Shown: positions 1-7,014, counted from the stretch's first letter. The stretch is DNA of 11,665 bases from Candidatus Uhrbacteria bacterium (GCA_003497135.1 DNKR01000020.1:1-11665); one strand, 5' to 3'. Numbers and translations: made by a program. Notes: generated from the sequence alone by a model not told the origin.

Positions 1-773
1 TAAATAATTAAAACGTCCTTGCCTTTGTCCAAAAAGTATTCTCCCATGGCACAACCGGCATATGGAGAAATAAATGAAAGAGCGGCTGGATCTGAAGCTC
101 CCGCTACCACAATAATGGTGTGTTCCATCGCTCCGTTCTTTTCCAGCTCTGCCACGATTCTCGAAATCTTGGATTCCTTTTGTCCGATAGCAACATAGAT
201 ACAGATCAGATCCTGTCCTTTCTGATTAATGATCGTGTCAATCGCTACTGCGGTTTTCCCGGTTTGCCTATCTCCGATAATAAGCTCTCTTTGGCCTCTT
301 CCCACAGGAATAACGGCGTCAATCGCCTTGATTCCGGTTTGCACCGGAACACTTACTGATTTTCTGGTGATTACTCCGGGAGCGATTTTCTCTACCGGAT
401 AAAAAGTCTCTGAAACAATCTCTCCTTTTCCGTCAATCGCCTGCCCCAATGGATTCACTACTCTTCCAACCATCATTTCTCCTACCGGTACGGATAATAT
501 TTTTCCTGTTGATTTCACGCTATCACCCTCTTTGATGCCCGTATAATCTCCCAAAATCATAGCTCCGACAGATCCTTCCTCCAAGTTCAAAGCCACTCCA
601 TATATCCCACCGGGGAATTCCAACATTTCGCTAGCCATCGCCTCACTCAACCCGGATATCTTTGCCACTCCGTCTCCCACCTCGGTTACTGTGCCTACTT
701 TCTCTGTTTGAGTAACAGTTTGAAAATTTTCAATTTGCTTTTTTAACTGCTCAATAATGTAATCCTTATTCAT
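1..773 (-). CDS. atpA: F1 ATP synthase subunit alpha (partial, C-terminus beyond the left edge)
   Basis: Alpha subunit of the F1 head, which forms the catalytic hexamer with beta and carries the non-catalytic nucleotide sites. The first 257 residues are present, beginning MNKDYIIEQLKKQ; the frame runs open off position 1 with no stop, so roughly half of a usual ~500-residue protein is missing from the window. The N-terminal beta-barrel lies at about residues 25-95, followed by the nucleotide-binding domain with Walker A GDRQTGKT at 167-174 and the family strings PVQTGIKAIDA (143-153) and VAIGQKESK (194-202). The start at 773 is 45 nt downstream of the atpH stop. No Shine-Dalgarno sequence is visible before it. 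It is the last subunit gene of the operon seen here; gamma, beta and epsilon would be expected to follow to the left. Confidence 0.97.
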   Translation of the reverse strand, partial: MNKDYIIEQLKKQIENFQTVTQTEKVGTVTEVGDGVAKISGLSEAMASEMLEFPGGIYGVALNLEEGSVGAMILGDYTGIKEGDSVKSTGKILSVPVGEMMVGRVVNPLGQAIDGKGEIVSETFYPVEKIAPGVITRKSVSVPVQTGIKAIDAVIPVGRGQRELIIGDRQTGKTAVAIDTIINQKGQDLICIYVAIGQKESKISRIVAELEKNGAMEHTIIVVAGASDPAALSFISPYAGCAMGEYFLDKGKDVLII

Positions 774-818
774 AAATTTTAAATTTATATTACAATTTTA
801 ATTATTCTCATCACCGAC

Positions 819-1220
819 CTACCTTGCCAGCAACGTTCTTAAATTATTTATTTTCCTCATGATGCTGCCGTCCATTCTTTCATCACCGACGGTTATAACA
901 ATTCCACCCTTGATTTCCTTATCGACAACGTGCTGCAAAACCACTTCTTCAGCTGAATATTTTTTAGCGATATAATCTTCAATTTTTTTTAGCTCATCTG
1001 GTGAAAGTTCTTTAGCGCTCACTATGCCGGCCTCCACAATTCCATTTTCAGCGTTATAAAAACCAGAAAAAGACTCTATTATTTTACCAGCTAATTTCAT
1101 CTGATTATTTTTTTGCAACAACTTCACAAAATTTGCCACCATCAAATCAACTTCCGCTTGCGGTTTTTCCTTAATCGCCTCATAAAGAGATTTTGCATAT
1201 TGGGCGGCTGTGATCTTCAT
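819..1220 (-). CDS. atpH: F1 ATP synthase subunit delta (short form)
   Basis: Delta subunit (OSCP homologue), which joins the top of the F1 head to the peripheral stalk. The product has 133 residues, while typical bacterial delta subunits have about 175-180. The start MKITAAQYAKSLYEAI matches the usual helix-1 pattern of the family (YAKAL/AxA). The C-terminal part is complete, with GGIVITVGDERMDGSI (residues 105-120) matching the conserved G(V/I)xxxxGDxxxDGS segment. The missing length falls in the N-terminal helical domain, where about 40 residues seem absent. There is no frameshift: the frame is open and the gene sits in its usual place between atpF and atpA. No Shine-Dalgarno precedes the ATG. 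Identity rests on both sequence and position. Confidence 0.92.
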   Translation of the reverse strand: MKITAAQYAKSLYEAIKEKPQAEVDLMVANFVKLLQKNNQMKLAGKIIESFSGFYNAENGIVEAGIVSAKELSPDELKKIEDYIAKKYSAEEVVLQHVVDKEIKGGIVITVGDERMDGSIMRKINNLRTLLAR

Positions 1221-1242
1221 TGTATAAATCTTAATTTTATAA

Positions 1243-1728
1243 TTAACTGATGGATTTTCTGATCAATTCCCCATCCTTTGTTTCGTCCAATTTTTCATTG
1301 ATTATTTTCTCTGTCGCCATCACTACAAGGCCGGTCACTTCCGCTTTCACCTCGGCTAGAATTTTCACTTTTTCCTGTTCAATTTGCTTTTGAGCTGTCT
1401 CCAGAATCTTTTGCGACTGTTTCTTGGCTGAAACTACGATTTCTTGCGCCTGCAAAATTGCTGATTCTTCCGACTTTTTGATTATCTCCTGGGCTTGCTT
1501 TCTAGCTTCCACCAGAACAGCCTGCTCTTTTTCGGAAATTTCCTCCAACTTTTTTTGAGACTCCTGCGCATCTTTCAAGCCTTTTTCAATTTTTTTAGTT
1601 CTTGTTTCTAACATTTTCACTACCGGGCCATAGGCAAATTTATGCAAAACAAAAAGCAATATCAAGAAATTGATGATTTGTGCCACTAATAGCTTTCCGT
1701 TAATTCCTAAATTGTTTAATAATTCCAT
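1243..1728 (-). CDS. atpF: F0 ATP synthase subunit b
   Basis: Subunit b of the peripheral stalk. It has 161 residues, a usual length. There is one N-terminal membrane helix at about residues 12-31 (LLVAQIINFLILLFVLHKF), followed by the family-typical FAYGPVVKMLETR segment and a long, highly charged helix rich in Lys, Glu, Gln and Ala from about 40 to 150, which should form the right-handed coiled coil of the stalk dimer. Only one b-type gene is present, as expected for a b2 homodimer. It lies 22 nt upstream of atpH. The 119-nt gap on its 5' side, between it and atpE, holds an imperfect palindrome (1798-1824). Confidence 0.95.
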   Translation of the reverse strand: MELLNNLGINGKLLVAQIINFLILLFVLHKFAYGPVVKMLETRTKKIEKGLKDAQESQKKLEEISEKEQAVLVEARKQAQEIIKKSEESAILQAQEIVVSAKKQSQKILETAQKQIEQEKVKILAEVKAEVTGLVVMATEKIINEKLDETKDGELIRKSIS

Positions 1729-1797
1729 ATTGTTAGTCTATATTAGAACCTTAAGATTATTTAATATTTTTAATTACATTCATCAGTTGACCGTTCC

Positions 1798-1824
1798 CGA
1801 TTCGAACTAGCCTAGTGCGAATCG
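1798..1824 (-). other. Imperfect palindrome / stem-loop between atpE and atpF
   Basis: Positions 1799-1823 form a 25-bp palindrome centred on 1811 (arms GATTCG...CGAATC and ACTAG...CTAGT, one mismatched pair), and the flanking pair 1798/1824 also matches. The structure begins about 24 nt after the atpE stop in the direction of transcription. No U-run follows on the minus strand, so it is unlikely to be a full intrinsic terminator. A role as a 3' stabiliser or processing site for atpE mRNA is inference. Confidence 0.5.
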
Positions 1825-1847
1825 TTGACCGTAAACCGATAGTCAGA

Positions 1848-2075
1848 TTAGATAAATTTGATGATCAATGACATAACCAAGGCATAGATTGCGATCGCTT
1901 CAGTAAAGGCAATGGCCAAGATCATATTAGCTTGGATTTTTGGAGTAGCTTCAGGATTTCTTCCGATTGATTCCATCGCCTTTGAAGCCAAAATTCCGAT
2001 TCCGATTCCAGGCCCGATAGCTCCGAATCCGATAGCAATCGCTGCTGCCAAATTTTTAATTGATTCTGCTTCCAT
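1848..2075 (-). CDS. atpE: F0 ATP synthase subunit c (proteolipid ring)
   Basis: Subunit c, the rotor-ring proteolipid. It has 75 residues forming a hairpin of two membrane helices. Helix 1 (about 8-32) carries the glycine-rich packing motif GFGAIGPGIGIGILASKA; the polar loop is RNPEA at 39-43; helix 2 (about 48-73) carries the ion-binding carboxylate Glu59 in AIAFTEAIAIYALV. The positions that supply the extra Na+ ligands in sodium-dependent rings (Gln in helix 1, Ser just after the Glu) are Ile26 and Ala60 here, so proton coupling is more likely. The gene is flanked on both sides by stem-loops (2094-2123 and 1798-1824), which may help supply the many copies of c needed per enzyme. Confidence 0.97.
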   Translation of the reverse strand: MEAESIKNLAAAIAIGFGAIGPGIGIGILASKAMESIGRNPEATPKIQANMILAIAFTEAIAIYALVMSLIIKFI

Positions 2076-2093
2076 AATATTTATTCATTAGTT

Positions 2094-2123
2094 TTCCAGC
2101 CCACTTATTTATGGTCGCTGGAA
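2094..2123 (-). other. Stem-loop between atpB and atpE
   Basis: Arms TTCCAGC (2094-2100) and GCTGGAA (2117-2123) are exact complements. Directly inside, CCA (2101-2103) can pair with TGG (2112-2114) past a 2-nt bulge. It ends about 18 nt before the atpE start codon in the direction of transcription, so in mRNA it would form the 5' side of atpE. It could protect or demarcate the atpE message or set translation initiation; this is inference. Confidence 0.45.
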
Positions 2124-2152
2124 CTCTAACCTTAAAAAAATAATTAACCTAA

Positions 2153-2905
2153 TTAGTGATCGTGCGCTACAGTCGCCATCTTAAGAAATACCAGAGTTAG
2201 CATGGCAAAAACCAAAGCTTGAACAAATCCGACGAAAACCTCCAAAAACAAAAATGGCAATGGCATGATGTAGGGAACCAAATTCAACATTACAATAAGC
2301 AAAACTTCTCCTGCGAAAACGTTGCCGAAAAGACGGAAGGAAAAAGAAACGATCTTAGCAATTTCACTGATAAGTTCCAATATACCGACAAAAGTTCCGA
2401 TAAAATAGGGCTTGTGGAAAGGGTTGACCAAAAACTTCTTGCCATATCGCACGATTCCGATTGCGGAAATTCCCATAAAATGAACAAAAAACACCGCTAC
2501 AAGAGAGAGAGCCAGTGTTGTGTTGAGATCTGCTGAAGCGCTGCGGATAAATGGGGCTAGAATCGTTTTTCCATGCACTTCTTCATAAACCCCCACTGTG
2601 CCCGCTCCTGGGAGGAGTCCCATCCAATTGGAAATAATAACAAAAAAGAAAATGGTCATTACGATCGGGAAAAATTTTCTGGTTTGATTCTTGTCTTGCG
2701 TCACACTATCGATCAAACTCATAAAGTATTCTATCACCGCTTCAAAAATATTTTGAAATCCGCGCGGCACCAGTTTCGTGTTCCTTCGAATAAAAAAAGA
2801 GATTCCAATAATAATGACACTAGTGACTAATGTCATTATGAAGGAATTTGTAAGGGGCAAATTTCCTATGTGATAGATTGTCTCCGGCACCAATGAGATT
2901 TCCAT
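2153..2905 (-). CDS. atpB: F0 ATP synthase subunit a
   Basis: Subunit a, the membrane stator that carries the two ion half-channels against the c-ring. It has 250 residues with several hydrophobic segments, at about 20-40, 78-100, 128-155, 168-190 and 195-242. The essential arginine is Arg191 in SFSFRLFGNVFAGEVLL, the most conserved part of the family, and ISNWMGLLPG (91-100) matches the conserved N(L/W)xGLLPG motif. The C-terminus ends FLKMATVAHDH, as in many bacterial homologues. The ATG overlaps the stop of the upstream atpZ-like gene by one base (TAATG), which implies translational coupling. Length and motifs are complete. Confidence 0.97.
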   Translation of the reverse strand: MEISLVPETIYHIGNLPLTNSFIMTLVTSVIIIGISFFIRRNTKLVPRGFQNIFEAVIEYFMSLIDSVTQDKNQTRKFFPIVMTIFFFVIISNWMGLLPGAGTVGVYEEVHGKTILAPFIRSASADLNTTLALSLVAVFFVHFMGISAIGIVRYGKKFLVNPFHKPYFIGTFVGILELISEIAKIVSFSFRLFGNVFAGEVLLIVMLNLVPYIMPLPFLFLEVFVGFVQALVFAMLTLVFLKMATVAHDH

Positions 2906-3168
2906 TATTTTTTGTTAATTATATCTGTTGTTTTTTTATAAACCATATAGGATGAAATGATAATTGCCAAACAAACACCCACCAATAATAAAAATGGTTC
3001 AGTGCCTAACTTTTTATCCAAGAATCTCCCGCCTAGCGCCAAAGCCACTAGAGGGATAGAGATCATATATCCCAATTCCCAGGCTAAAGTCATTGCAGAA
3101 AAAGCCGCTCTCCTGTCATCCGAATTCGAATTCTTCTTTTCACTATTTTTCTCTGAATCCTTTTCCAT
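2905..3168 (-). CDS. atpZ: AtpZ/AtpI-like small membrane protein (ATP synthase assembly gene)
   Basis: An 87-residue protein at the head of the operon, in the place usually held by atpI/atpZ. The first ~20 residues are strongly charged (Lys, Glu, Ser, Asn, Asp). Two membrane helices follow at about 33-50 and 57-76, separated by the short loop RFLDKKLGTEP, and the C-terminus is basic (VYKKTTDIINKK). The pattern GGRFLDKKLGTEPxxLLVGVxLG-like fits the AtpZ family (ATPase_gene1, sometimes annotated as a putative F0F1-ATPase subunit linked to Mg/Ca transport). AtpI and AtpZ proteins have been linked to c-ring assembly and cation supply; the exact role here is inferred from position. The family assignment is by pattern; the gene symbol is less sure than the family. 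Confidence 0.82.
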   Translation of the reverse strand: MEKDSEKNSEKKNSNSDDRRAAFSAMTLAWELGYMISIPLVALALGGRFLDKKLGTEPFLLLVGVCLAIIISSYMVYKKTTDIINKK

Positions 3169-3215
3169 TATTTCGCTTTTAATATACCGAAATTACATAA
3201 CCGATATCGCTATTA

Positions 3216-3244
3216 ATTGTCTCTCAAAAAGTAAAAAAAGTCAA
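3216..3244 (-). promoter_or_regulatory. Candidate sigma70 promoter of the ATP synthase operon
   Basis: Reading the minus strand, TTGACT (3239-3244, five of six consensus bases) is followed after a 17-nt spacer by GACAAT (3216-3221, four of six). This predicts a transcript start near 3209 and a leader of about 40 nt before the atpZ-like gene. No clear intrinsic terminator separates tatD from it, so read-through from the upstream block is also possible. Confidence 0.5.
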
Positions 3245-3261
3245 CTATGACATTTTTTTTA

Positions 3262-4092
3262 CTATAAGTTAAAAAAGGTTTTTGCATTTTTTGAGCTGAT
3301 TTCATCCACTTTTATTGCCGAAATTTCTTTTATTTCAGCGATCTTTTCGCAAACATAACTCACAAAAACAGGCTCGTTTCTTTTTCCGCGATGCGGCACT
3401 GGAGCGAGATATGGACAATCCGTTTCCAGCATAATTTTATCTATGGGAATGATCTTTATAACATCTAAAATCTCTGCGCTAGGCTTAGCATAGGTGATGT
3501 TGCCATTAAAAGAAAAGAGTATATTTTTACGATCAATAATTTTATTGATAAAATCTAATCGACCGCCAAAACTGTGAAAAACAAAATTAAGTTCAGCAAA
3601 GTTTTTAATAATTTCCAAAACTTCCTCATACACTTCACCTTTTTCTCGATATTTTTCTCCAGCCTCCGCCCGCTCTCCCCGACAATGGATAATTACCGGT
3701 TTTTTTAATTTTCTCGCCAACTCTAATTGGAAGACAAAGCCTTCTTTCTGAAATTCTTTTTGTTTGTCGCTGACTTGATTGCCATCATGCGAATAATATT
3801 CCAATCCAATTTCTCCAATTGCAACTACTTTTTCCTGGCTCGCCAATTCTGTCAATTTTTTCTTGTGTTCTTCGCTCCAAGCGCCGTGTTTCATGAAATA
3901 TTCCGGATGGCATCCGACAACGGAAAAAATATCATCATAATTTTTAGCCAAATCTACCGCACGCGCACTGCTTCCAAGTCCTGCGCCAATCGTAATAATC
4001 TTTTCCACGCCTCCTTCAAAAGCCCGACGGATCACATCGCCGCGGTCTAGATCGAATTGCTTATCGTCAATATGGGCATGCGTATCAATCAT
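3262..4092 (-). CDS. tatD: TatD-family metal-dependent nuclease
   Basis: TatD-type hydrolase (amidohydrolase-fold TIM barrel), in other bacteria a Mg2+-dependent DNase/3'-5' exonuclease. It has 276 residues, slightly longer than the usual ~260. The metal-binding set is visible in order: His5 and His7 in DTHAH, Glu94 in AIGEIGLEYY, His136 in IIHCR, His173 in VFHSFGG, and Asp225 in LETDCPYLAP, followed by the typical RGKRNEP at 235-241. A small insertion around 139-155 (GERAEAGEKYREKGEVY) follows the HCR motif and accounts for the extra length. The start overlaps the end of the upstream unknown gene by 8 nt. A purine-rich stretch precedes the ATG but is too far away for a good Shine-Dalgarno. 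It belongs to the metG-side block by spacing. Confidence 0.94.
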   Translation of the reverse strand: MIDTHAHIDDKQFDLDRGDVIRRAFEGGVEKIITIGAGLGSSARAVDLAKNYDDIFSVVGCHPEYFMKHGAWSEEHKKKLTELASQEKVVAIGEIGLEYYSHDGNQVSDKQKEFQKEGFVFQLELARKLKKPVIIHCRGERAEAGEKYREKGEVYEEVLEIIKNFAELNFVFHSFGGRLDFINKIIDRKNILFSFNGNITYAKPSAEILDVIKIIPIDKIMLETDCPYLAPVPHRGKRNEPVFVSYVCEKIAEIKEISAIKVDEISSKNAKTFFNL

Positions 4093-4765
4093 AATCTTCT
4101 TTCTTTCCTTTTAATTCTTCTTTTTTTAGCATATAATATCCTACCGCTGAACCGACAGATATTATGAATATGATTGCAACAGACACATACTGCGAAGTCA
4201 TATCAATAGCCACTTCCTTATTGGTGAAAAGCAGCTTGCTTTTTTTAGGAGCTACTTTTAAACTGCTGTCTTCAAAATTAAATTCAACTGTTCTGTTTTC
4301 ATTATCCTTATTGAGAGAAGCCATGTATTCAGGGCTTTCTCCTCTCGGTCCGGCAATAAAAAATTCATCCTCCCCGCTAAATTCACCATCCGAAGAACGA
4401 TTGCTATCAAAGTCACTTTGAAAATCAAATAATGATTTCTTGGTTTCATTAAAAGCACCGGCAGAACCATCCAATACTGAATTTATCGTGTCTCCGATTT
4501 TATCGAAAATATCGTCTGGAACCACTATTCCCGCATTATCATCCCCGTCATCATCATCTTCATCATCATGATTATTATTTGATGGTTTCCCAGCACCGAG
4601 GATGGGCTTTTCCAAAACAGGCTTCTCATTCTTGCTTGAAAAAAATGTAGTAGTGCCATAGTTAGGATTACTGGCAGCCAAAGAAAAATTTTCCGTCTCT
4701 ACAAAAAATAGACTGGCAATAGTTATGGCTGTTACTAAGCTATATGTTTTTTTATTTTTTCCCAT
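4085..4765 (-). CDS. Unknown exported/membrane-anchored protein with Asp-rich stretch
   Basis: Not recognised. The 226-residue product begins with a basic start and a hydrophobic helix (about 8-22), then LAAS near 29-32, which could be a signal-peptidase site or a second anchor region. A linker with GAGKPSNNN leads to an acidic run at 66-77 (one His, then Asp/Glu/Gly only), then a soluble region rich in Asp, Ser, Phe and Asn (80-185) with little sign of a known fold. A clear membrane helix at about 192-212 (YVSVAIIFIISVGSAVGYYM) is followed by a short Lys/Glu-rich tail, as in a stop-transfer anchor. The likely topology is outside with the C-terminus in the cytoplasm. The acidic run could bind divalent cations; this is inference. 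It lies 34 nt after metG and overlaps tatD by 8 nt, so it is probably expressed with them. Confidence 0.8.
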   Translation of the reverse strand: MGKNKKTYSLVTAITIASLFFVETENFSLAASNPNYGTTTFFSSKNEKPVLEKPILGAGKPSNNNHDDEDDDDGDDNAGIVVPDDIFDKIGDTINSVLDGSAGAFNETKKSLFDFQSDFDSNRSSDGEFSGEDEFFIAGPRGESPEYMASLNKDNENRTVEFNFEDSSLKVAPKKSKLLFTNKEVAIDMTSQYVSVAIIFIISVGSAVGYYMLKKEELKGKKEDYD

Positions 4766-4799
4766 TTATTCGAGAATTAATTTTGTTTTTTCTACTTTG

Positions 4800-6233
4800 T
4801 CATTTCAAATTAACAGCAATGCGCCCAAAAAGAATATCTGTTTTTTTTGTTTCTAGAGAAACCATGATCTTTTCAGCAGTTTCCGGCATGAACGGCATAA
4901 GGTTCTCTGCAATTTTCTGCAGTCTTGCTGTCAAATCATTCATAACCTCTTCAAACTTCATCTTATCGTTTTTTACTAATTCCCACGGTTTGCTTTCATC
5001 AATTATCTTATTGGACTCGCTAACCAATCCCCAAATATATTTCAAAGCTTTGGATAATTCCATCCTGTCAACCATGCCAGAAATTTCATCTTTTTGAAAA
5101 AATTCTTGAGAAACGAATTTTCCGGATTTTTCACTAAGCTTTACTACGCGAGAAACCAAATTCCCCAGGCCATTAGCCAGATCAGCGTTATATTTTTCAA
5201 TCATTCGCGCCCAAGTAAAATCCATGTCTTCTCCGAAATTATCTCCCAGAGCCAAAAGCAAATAACGAGCTGCATCTACGCCGAATTTCTCCACTATTTC
5301 AGCAGGGCTCACTACATTACCCAAGCTTTTGCTCATTTTTTCGCCGTTGATAGTAAAAAATCCGTGAGCAAAAACCCGTTTTGGAAGCGCCAAACCGGCG
5401 CTCATCAGCATCGCGGGCCAAAGCGCGCAATGGAATTTAATAATATCCTTTCCAACAACATGCACATCAGCAGGCCAATATTTTTTGAACATTTCATCGT
5501 CCCAACCATAACCGATTCCGGACAAATAATTTATAAGCGCGTCAAACCAAACATAAATCTTTTGACTTTGATCAACCGGAACAGGAATTCCAGCAACAGC
5601 GGATTCTCTTGAAATGCTTATATCAGTCATAAACTTTTCTATATAACTGATTATTTCATTTCTCCTTGACTTTGGCTGAATAAAATCTTTTGACTCTTTA
5701 ATAAAAGACAAAAGCGGCTCTCTATATTTTGATAAGCTGAAAAAGAAATTTTGTTCTTTAATGCTTTTTGGTTTTGTTTTGTGAATCGGACACTCGCCGC
5801 CCACAAGATCTCCGCGACCTACAAATGCCTCGCAGCCTTCGCAATAAAGTCCCTCGTATTCACCCTTATAAATATCTCCGCGCTCATAAACAGCATTGAA
5901 AAATTTTTCAACCGCTTTTTTGTGCCTTTCTTCTGTTGTGCGAATGAAATAATTATTAGTAAAACCTAGCGAATCAAAAGTTTCTTGCCAAACAGCGCTC
6001 ATTTGATTCAGATACATTTGAAGTTCAACTCCCTCTTTTTCCGCTGCTTGGACGTTTTTTTGGCTGTTTTCGTCAGTTCCGGTTAAAAAGAAAACATCTT
6101 TTCCAAGCAATCTGTTGTATCTCGCAAGAACATCGCAAGCTATTGTTGTATAAGCATGGCCGATATGCGGCTTTGCGTTTACATAATATATTGGAGTTGT
6201 GATGTAAAATTTTGGCTTGTCATTATTCTTCAT
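4800..6233 (-). CDS. metG: Methionyl-tRNA synthetase
   Basis: Class I aminoacyl-tRNA synthetase that charges tRNA-Met. From the ATG at 6233 it has 477 residues. The HIGH motif is at 23-26 (AKPHIGHAY) and KMSKS at 299-303 (NGEKMSKSLGN). Between them is a single zinc knuckle, Cys131-x2-Cys134...Cys148-x2-His151, as in the Thermus-type enzyme rather than the double-knuckle E. coli form. The anticodon-binding helical domain follows (about 345-465), with WELVK at 417-421. There is no C-terminal tRNA-binding (OB-fold) extension, so this is the short form. A TTG five codons upstream (6248) is in frame, but the ATG start matches the usual family N-terminus better; it overlaps the rsmI stop by 11 nt. 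No Shine-Dalgarno is visible at either start. Confidence 0.96.
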   Translation of the reverse strand: MKNNDKPKFYITTPIYYVNAKPHIGHAYTTIACDVLARYNRLLGKDVFFLTGTDENSQKNVQAAEKEGVELQMYLNQMSAVWQETFDSLGFTNNYFIRTTEERHKKAVEKFFNAVYERGDIYKGEYEGLYCEGCEAFVGRGDLVGGECPIHKTKPKSIKEQNFFFSLSKYREPLLSFIKESKDFIQPKSRRNEIISYIEKFMTDISISRESAVAGIPVPVDQSQKIYVWFDALINYLSGIGYGWDDEMFKKYWPADVHVVGKDIIKFHCALWPAMLMSAGLALPKRVFAHGFFTINGEKMSKSLGNVVSPAEIVEKFGVDAARYLLLALGDNFGEDMDFTWARMIEKYNADLANGLGNLVSRVVKLSEKSGKFVSQEFFQKDEISGMVDRMELSKALKYIWGLVSESNKIIDESKPWELVKNDKMKFEEVMNDLTARLQKIAENLMPFMPETAEKIMVSLETKKTDILFGRIAVNLK

Positions 6234-6909
6234 ATTTTTTTGGCGCAATTACTATAACAAACTCTCCTTTAATTATACCACTTTTTAGCGATTCGGAAAC
6301 TTCGCACGCATTGCCTCTATATAATGTTTCGTGCATTTTTGTAAGCTCGCGCGCGACCATTAAACGCCTGTTTCCAAGAACTTTGCACAACGAATCCATT
6401 GTCTTTACTATTCTGTGAGTTGATTCATAAAATACAACAGTTTCATCAATTTGCGCAAGATTTTTGAAAAATGTTTCTCTGCCTTTTTTGTGCGGGATGA
6501 ATCCCAAAAATCTGTATCTATCTGCCTGAAAACCGCAAACAGAAAGCGCTGCTGTAACAGCAGAAGGTCCGGGAATCGGTTCAATGGTAATATCTGAACC
6601 AAAATATTTGAGCGCTTCTTGAACAAGTATTCCGCCCGGGTCGGAGATGCCGGGCGTGCCAGCATCTGAAACAAAAGCAATATTCTTTGCTGTTTTTGTT
6701 GCCTTTTCAAACAAACGCTTAAGCGCAAACGGCGTTGTGTGCTGATGAACACTTTCTAGATTCTTTTTTATTCCATACGCGCTTAAAAGTTTTTGCGCGA
6801 CTCGCGTGTCTTCGCAAAAAATAATATCAGCGCTTTGAAGCGTTTCTATCGCGCGACGGCTCACATCGCCTAAATTGCCGATTGGTGTTGCGACTATGCT
6901 TAGTTTCAT
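6223..6909 (-). CDS. rsmI: 16S rRNA (cytidine-1402-2'-O)-methyltransferase RsmI
   Basis: Tetrapyrrole-methylase-fold enzyme that methylates the ribose of C1402 in the 16S rRNA decoding centre, using S-adenosylmethionine. Starting at the ATG at 6909, the product has 228 residues and opens MKLSIVATPIGNLGD, the expected N-terminus of the family. Further motifs are FCEDTR (31-36), VSDAGTPGISDPG (80-92) and PIPGPSAVTAAL, all diagnostic, plus FYESTHR near 160. The length is somewhat short of the usual 270-290 because the C-terminal extra domain is absent, so it ends after the catalytic fold at VIVIAPKKYEE. An in-frame ATG at 6933 would add eight residues, but it lies inside the palindromic element at 6917-6994 and is therefore unlikely to be the real start. 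It overlaps metG by 11 nt. Confidence 0.94.
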   Translation of the reverse strand: MKLSIVATPIGNLGDVSRRAIETLQSADIIFCEDTRVAQKLLSAYGIKKNLESVHQHTTPFALKRLFEKATKTAKNIAFVSDAGTPGISDPGGILVQEALKYFGSDITIEPIPGPSAVTAALSVCGFQADRYRFLGFIPHKKGRETFFKNLAQIDETVVFYESTHRIVKTMDSLCKVLGNRRLMVARELTKMHETLYRGNACEVSESLKSGIIKGEFVIVIAPKKYEE

Positions 6910-6916
6910 ATCAGCC

Positions 6917-6994
6917 CCGTCATCTCGAACCATAATCAGGGTTGGTAGGGACGCACAGCTGTGCGTCCCTACCCTGTGCGGTTCGAGATGACGG
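6917..6994. repeat. 78-bp palindromic element (repeat/MITE-like) between thiI and rsmI
   Basis: Two perfect 15-bp inverted repeats (6917-6931 and 6980-6994, outer sequence CCGTCATCTCGAACC) enclose a second, perfect 30-bp palindrome (6944-6973) centred on CACAGCTGTG, with arms GGTAGGGACGCACAG. The element is more GC-rich than its surroundings. It resembles small dispersed palindromic repeats or non-autonomous elements seen in many bacterial genomes. No target-site duplication is visible and only one copy is in the window, so the assignment to a repeat family is inference. As RNA it would fold into a strong hairpin between thiI and rsmI without a U-run. Confidence 0.7.
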
Positions 6995-7014
6995 AAATAA
7001 TTATAGATTCGTTG

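Noticed and set aside
2219..2536. 105-codon plus-strand open frame opposite atpB
   Set aside because: It is a shadow of the strongly conserved atpB sequence, with no promoter, no start signal and a composition typical of antisense reading.
4540..4575. CAT/ATC trinucleotide-like repeats
   Set aside because: They are the codons of the acidic run (GAT/GAC/GAA) in the unknown membrane protein, not an independent repeat array.
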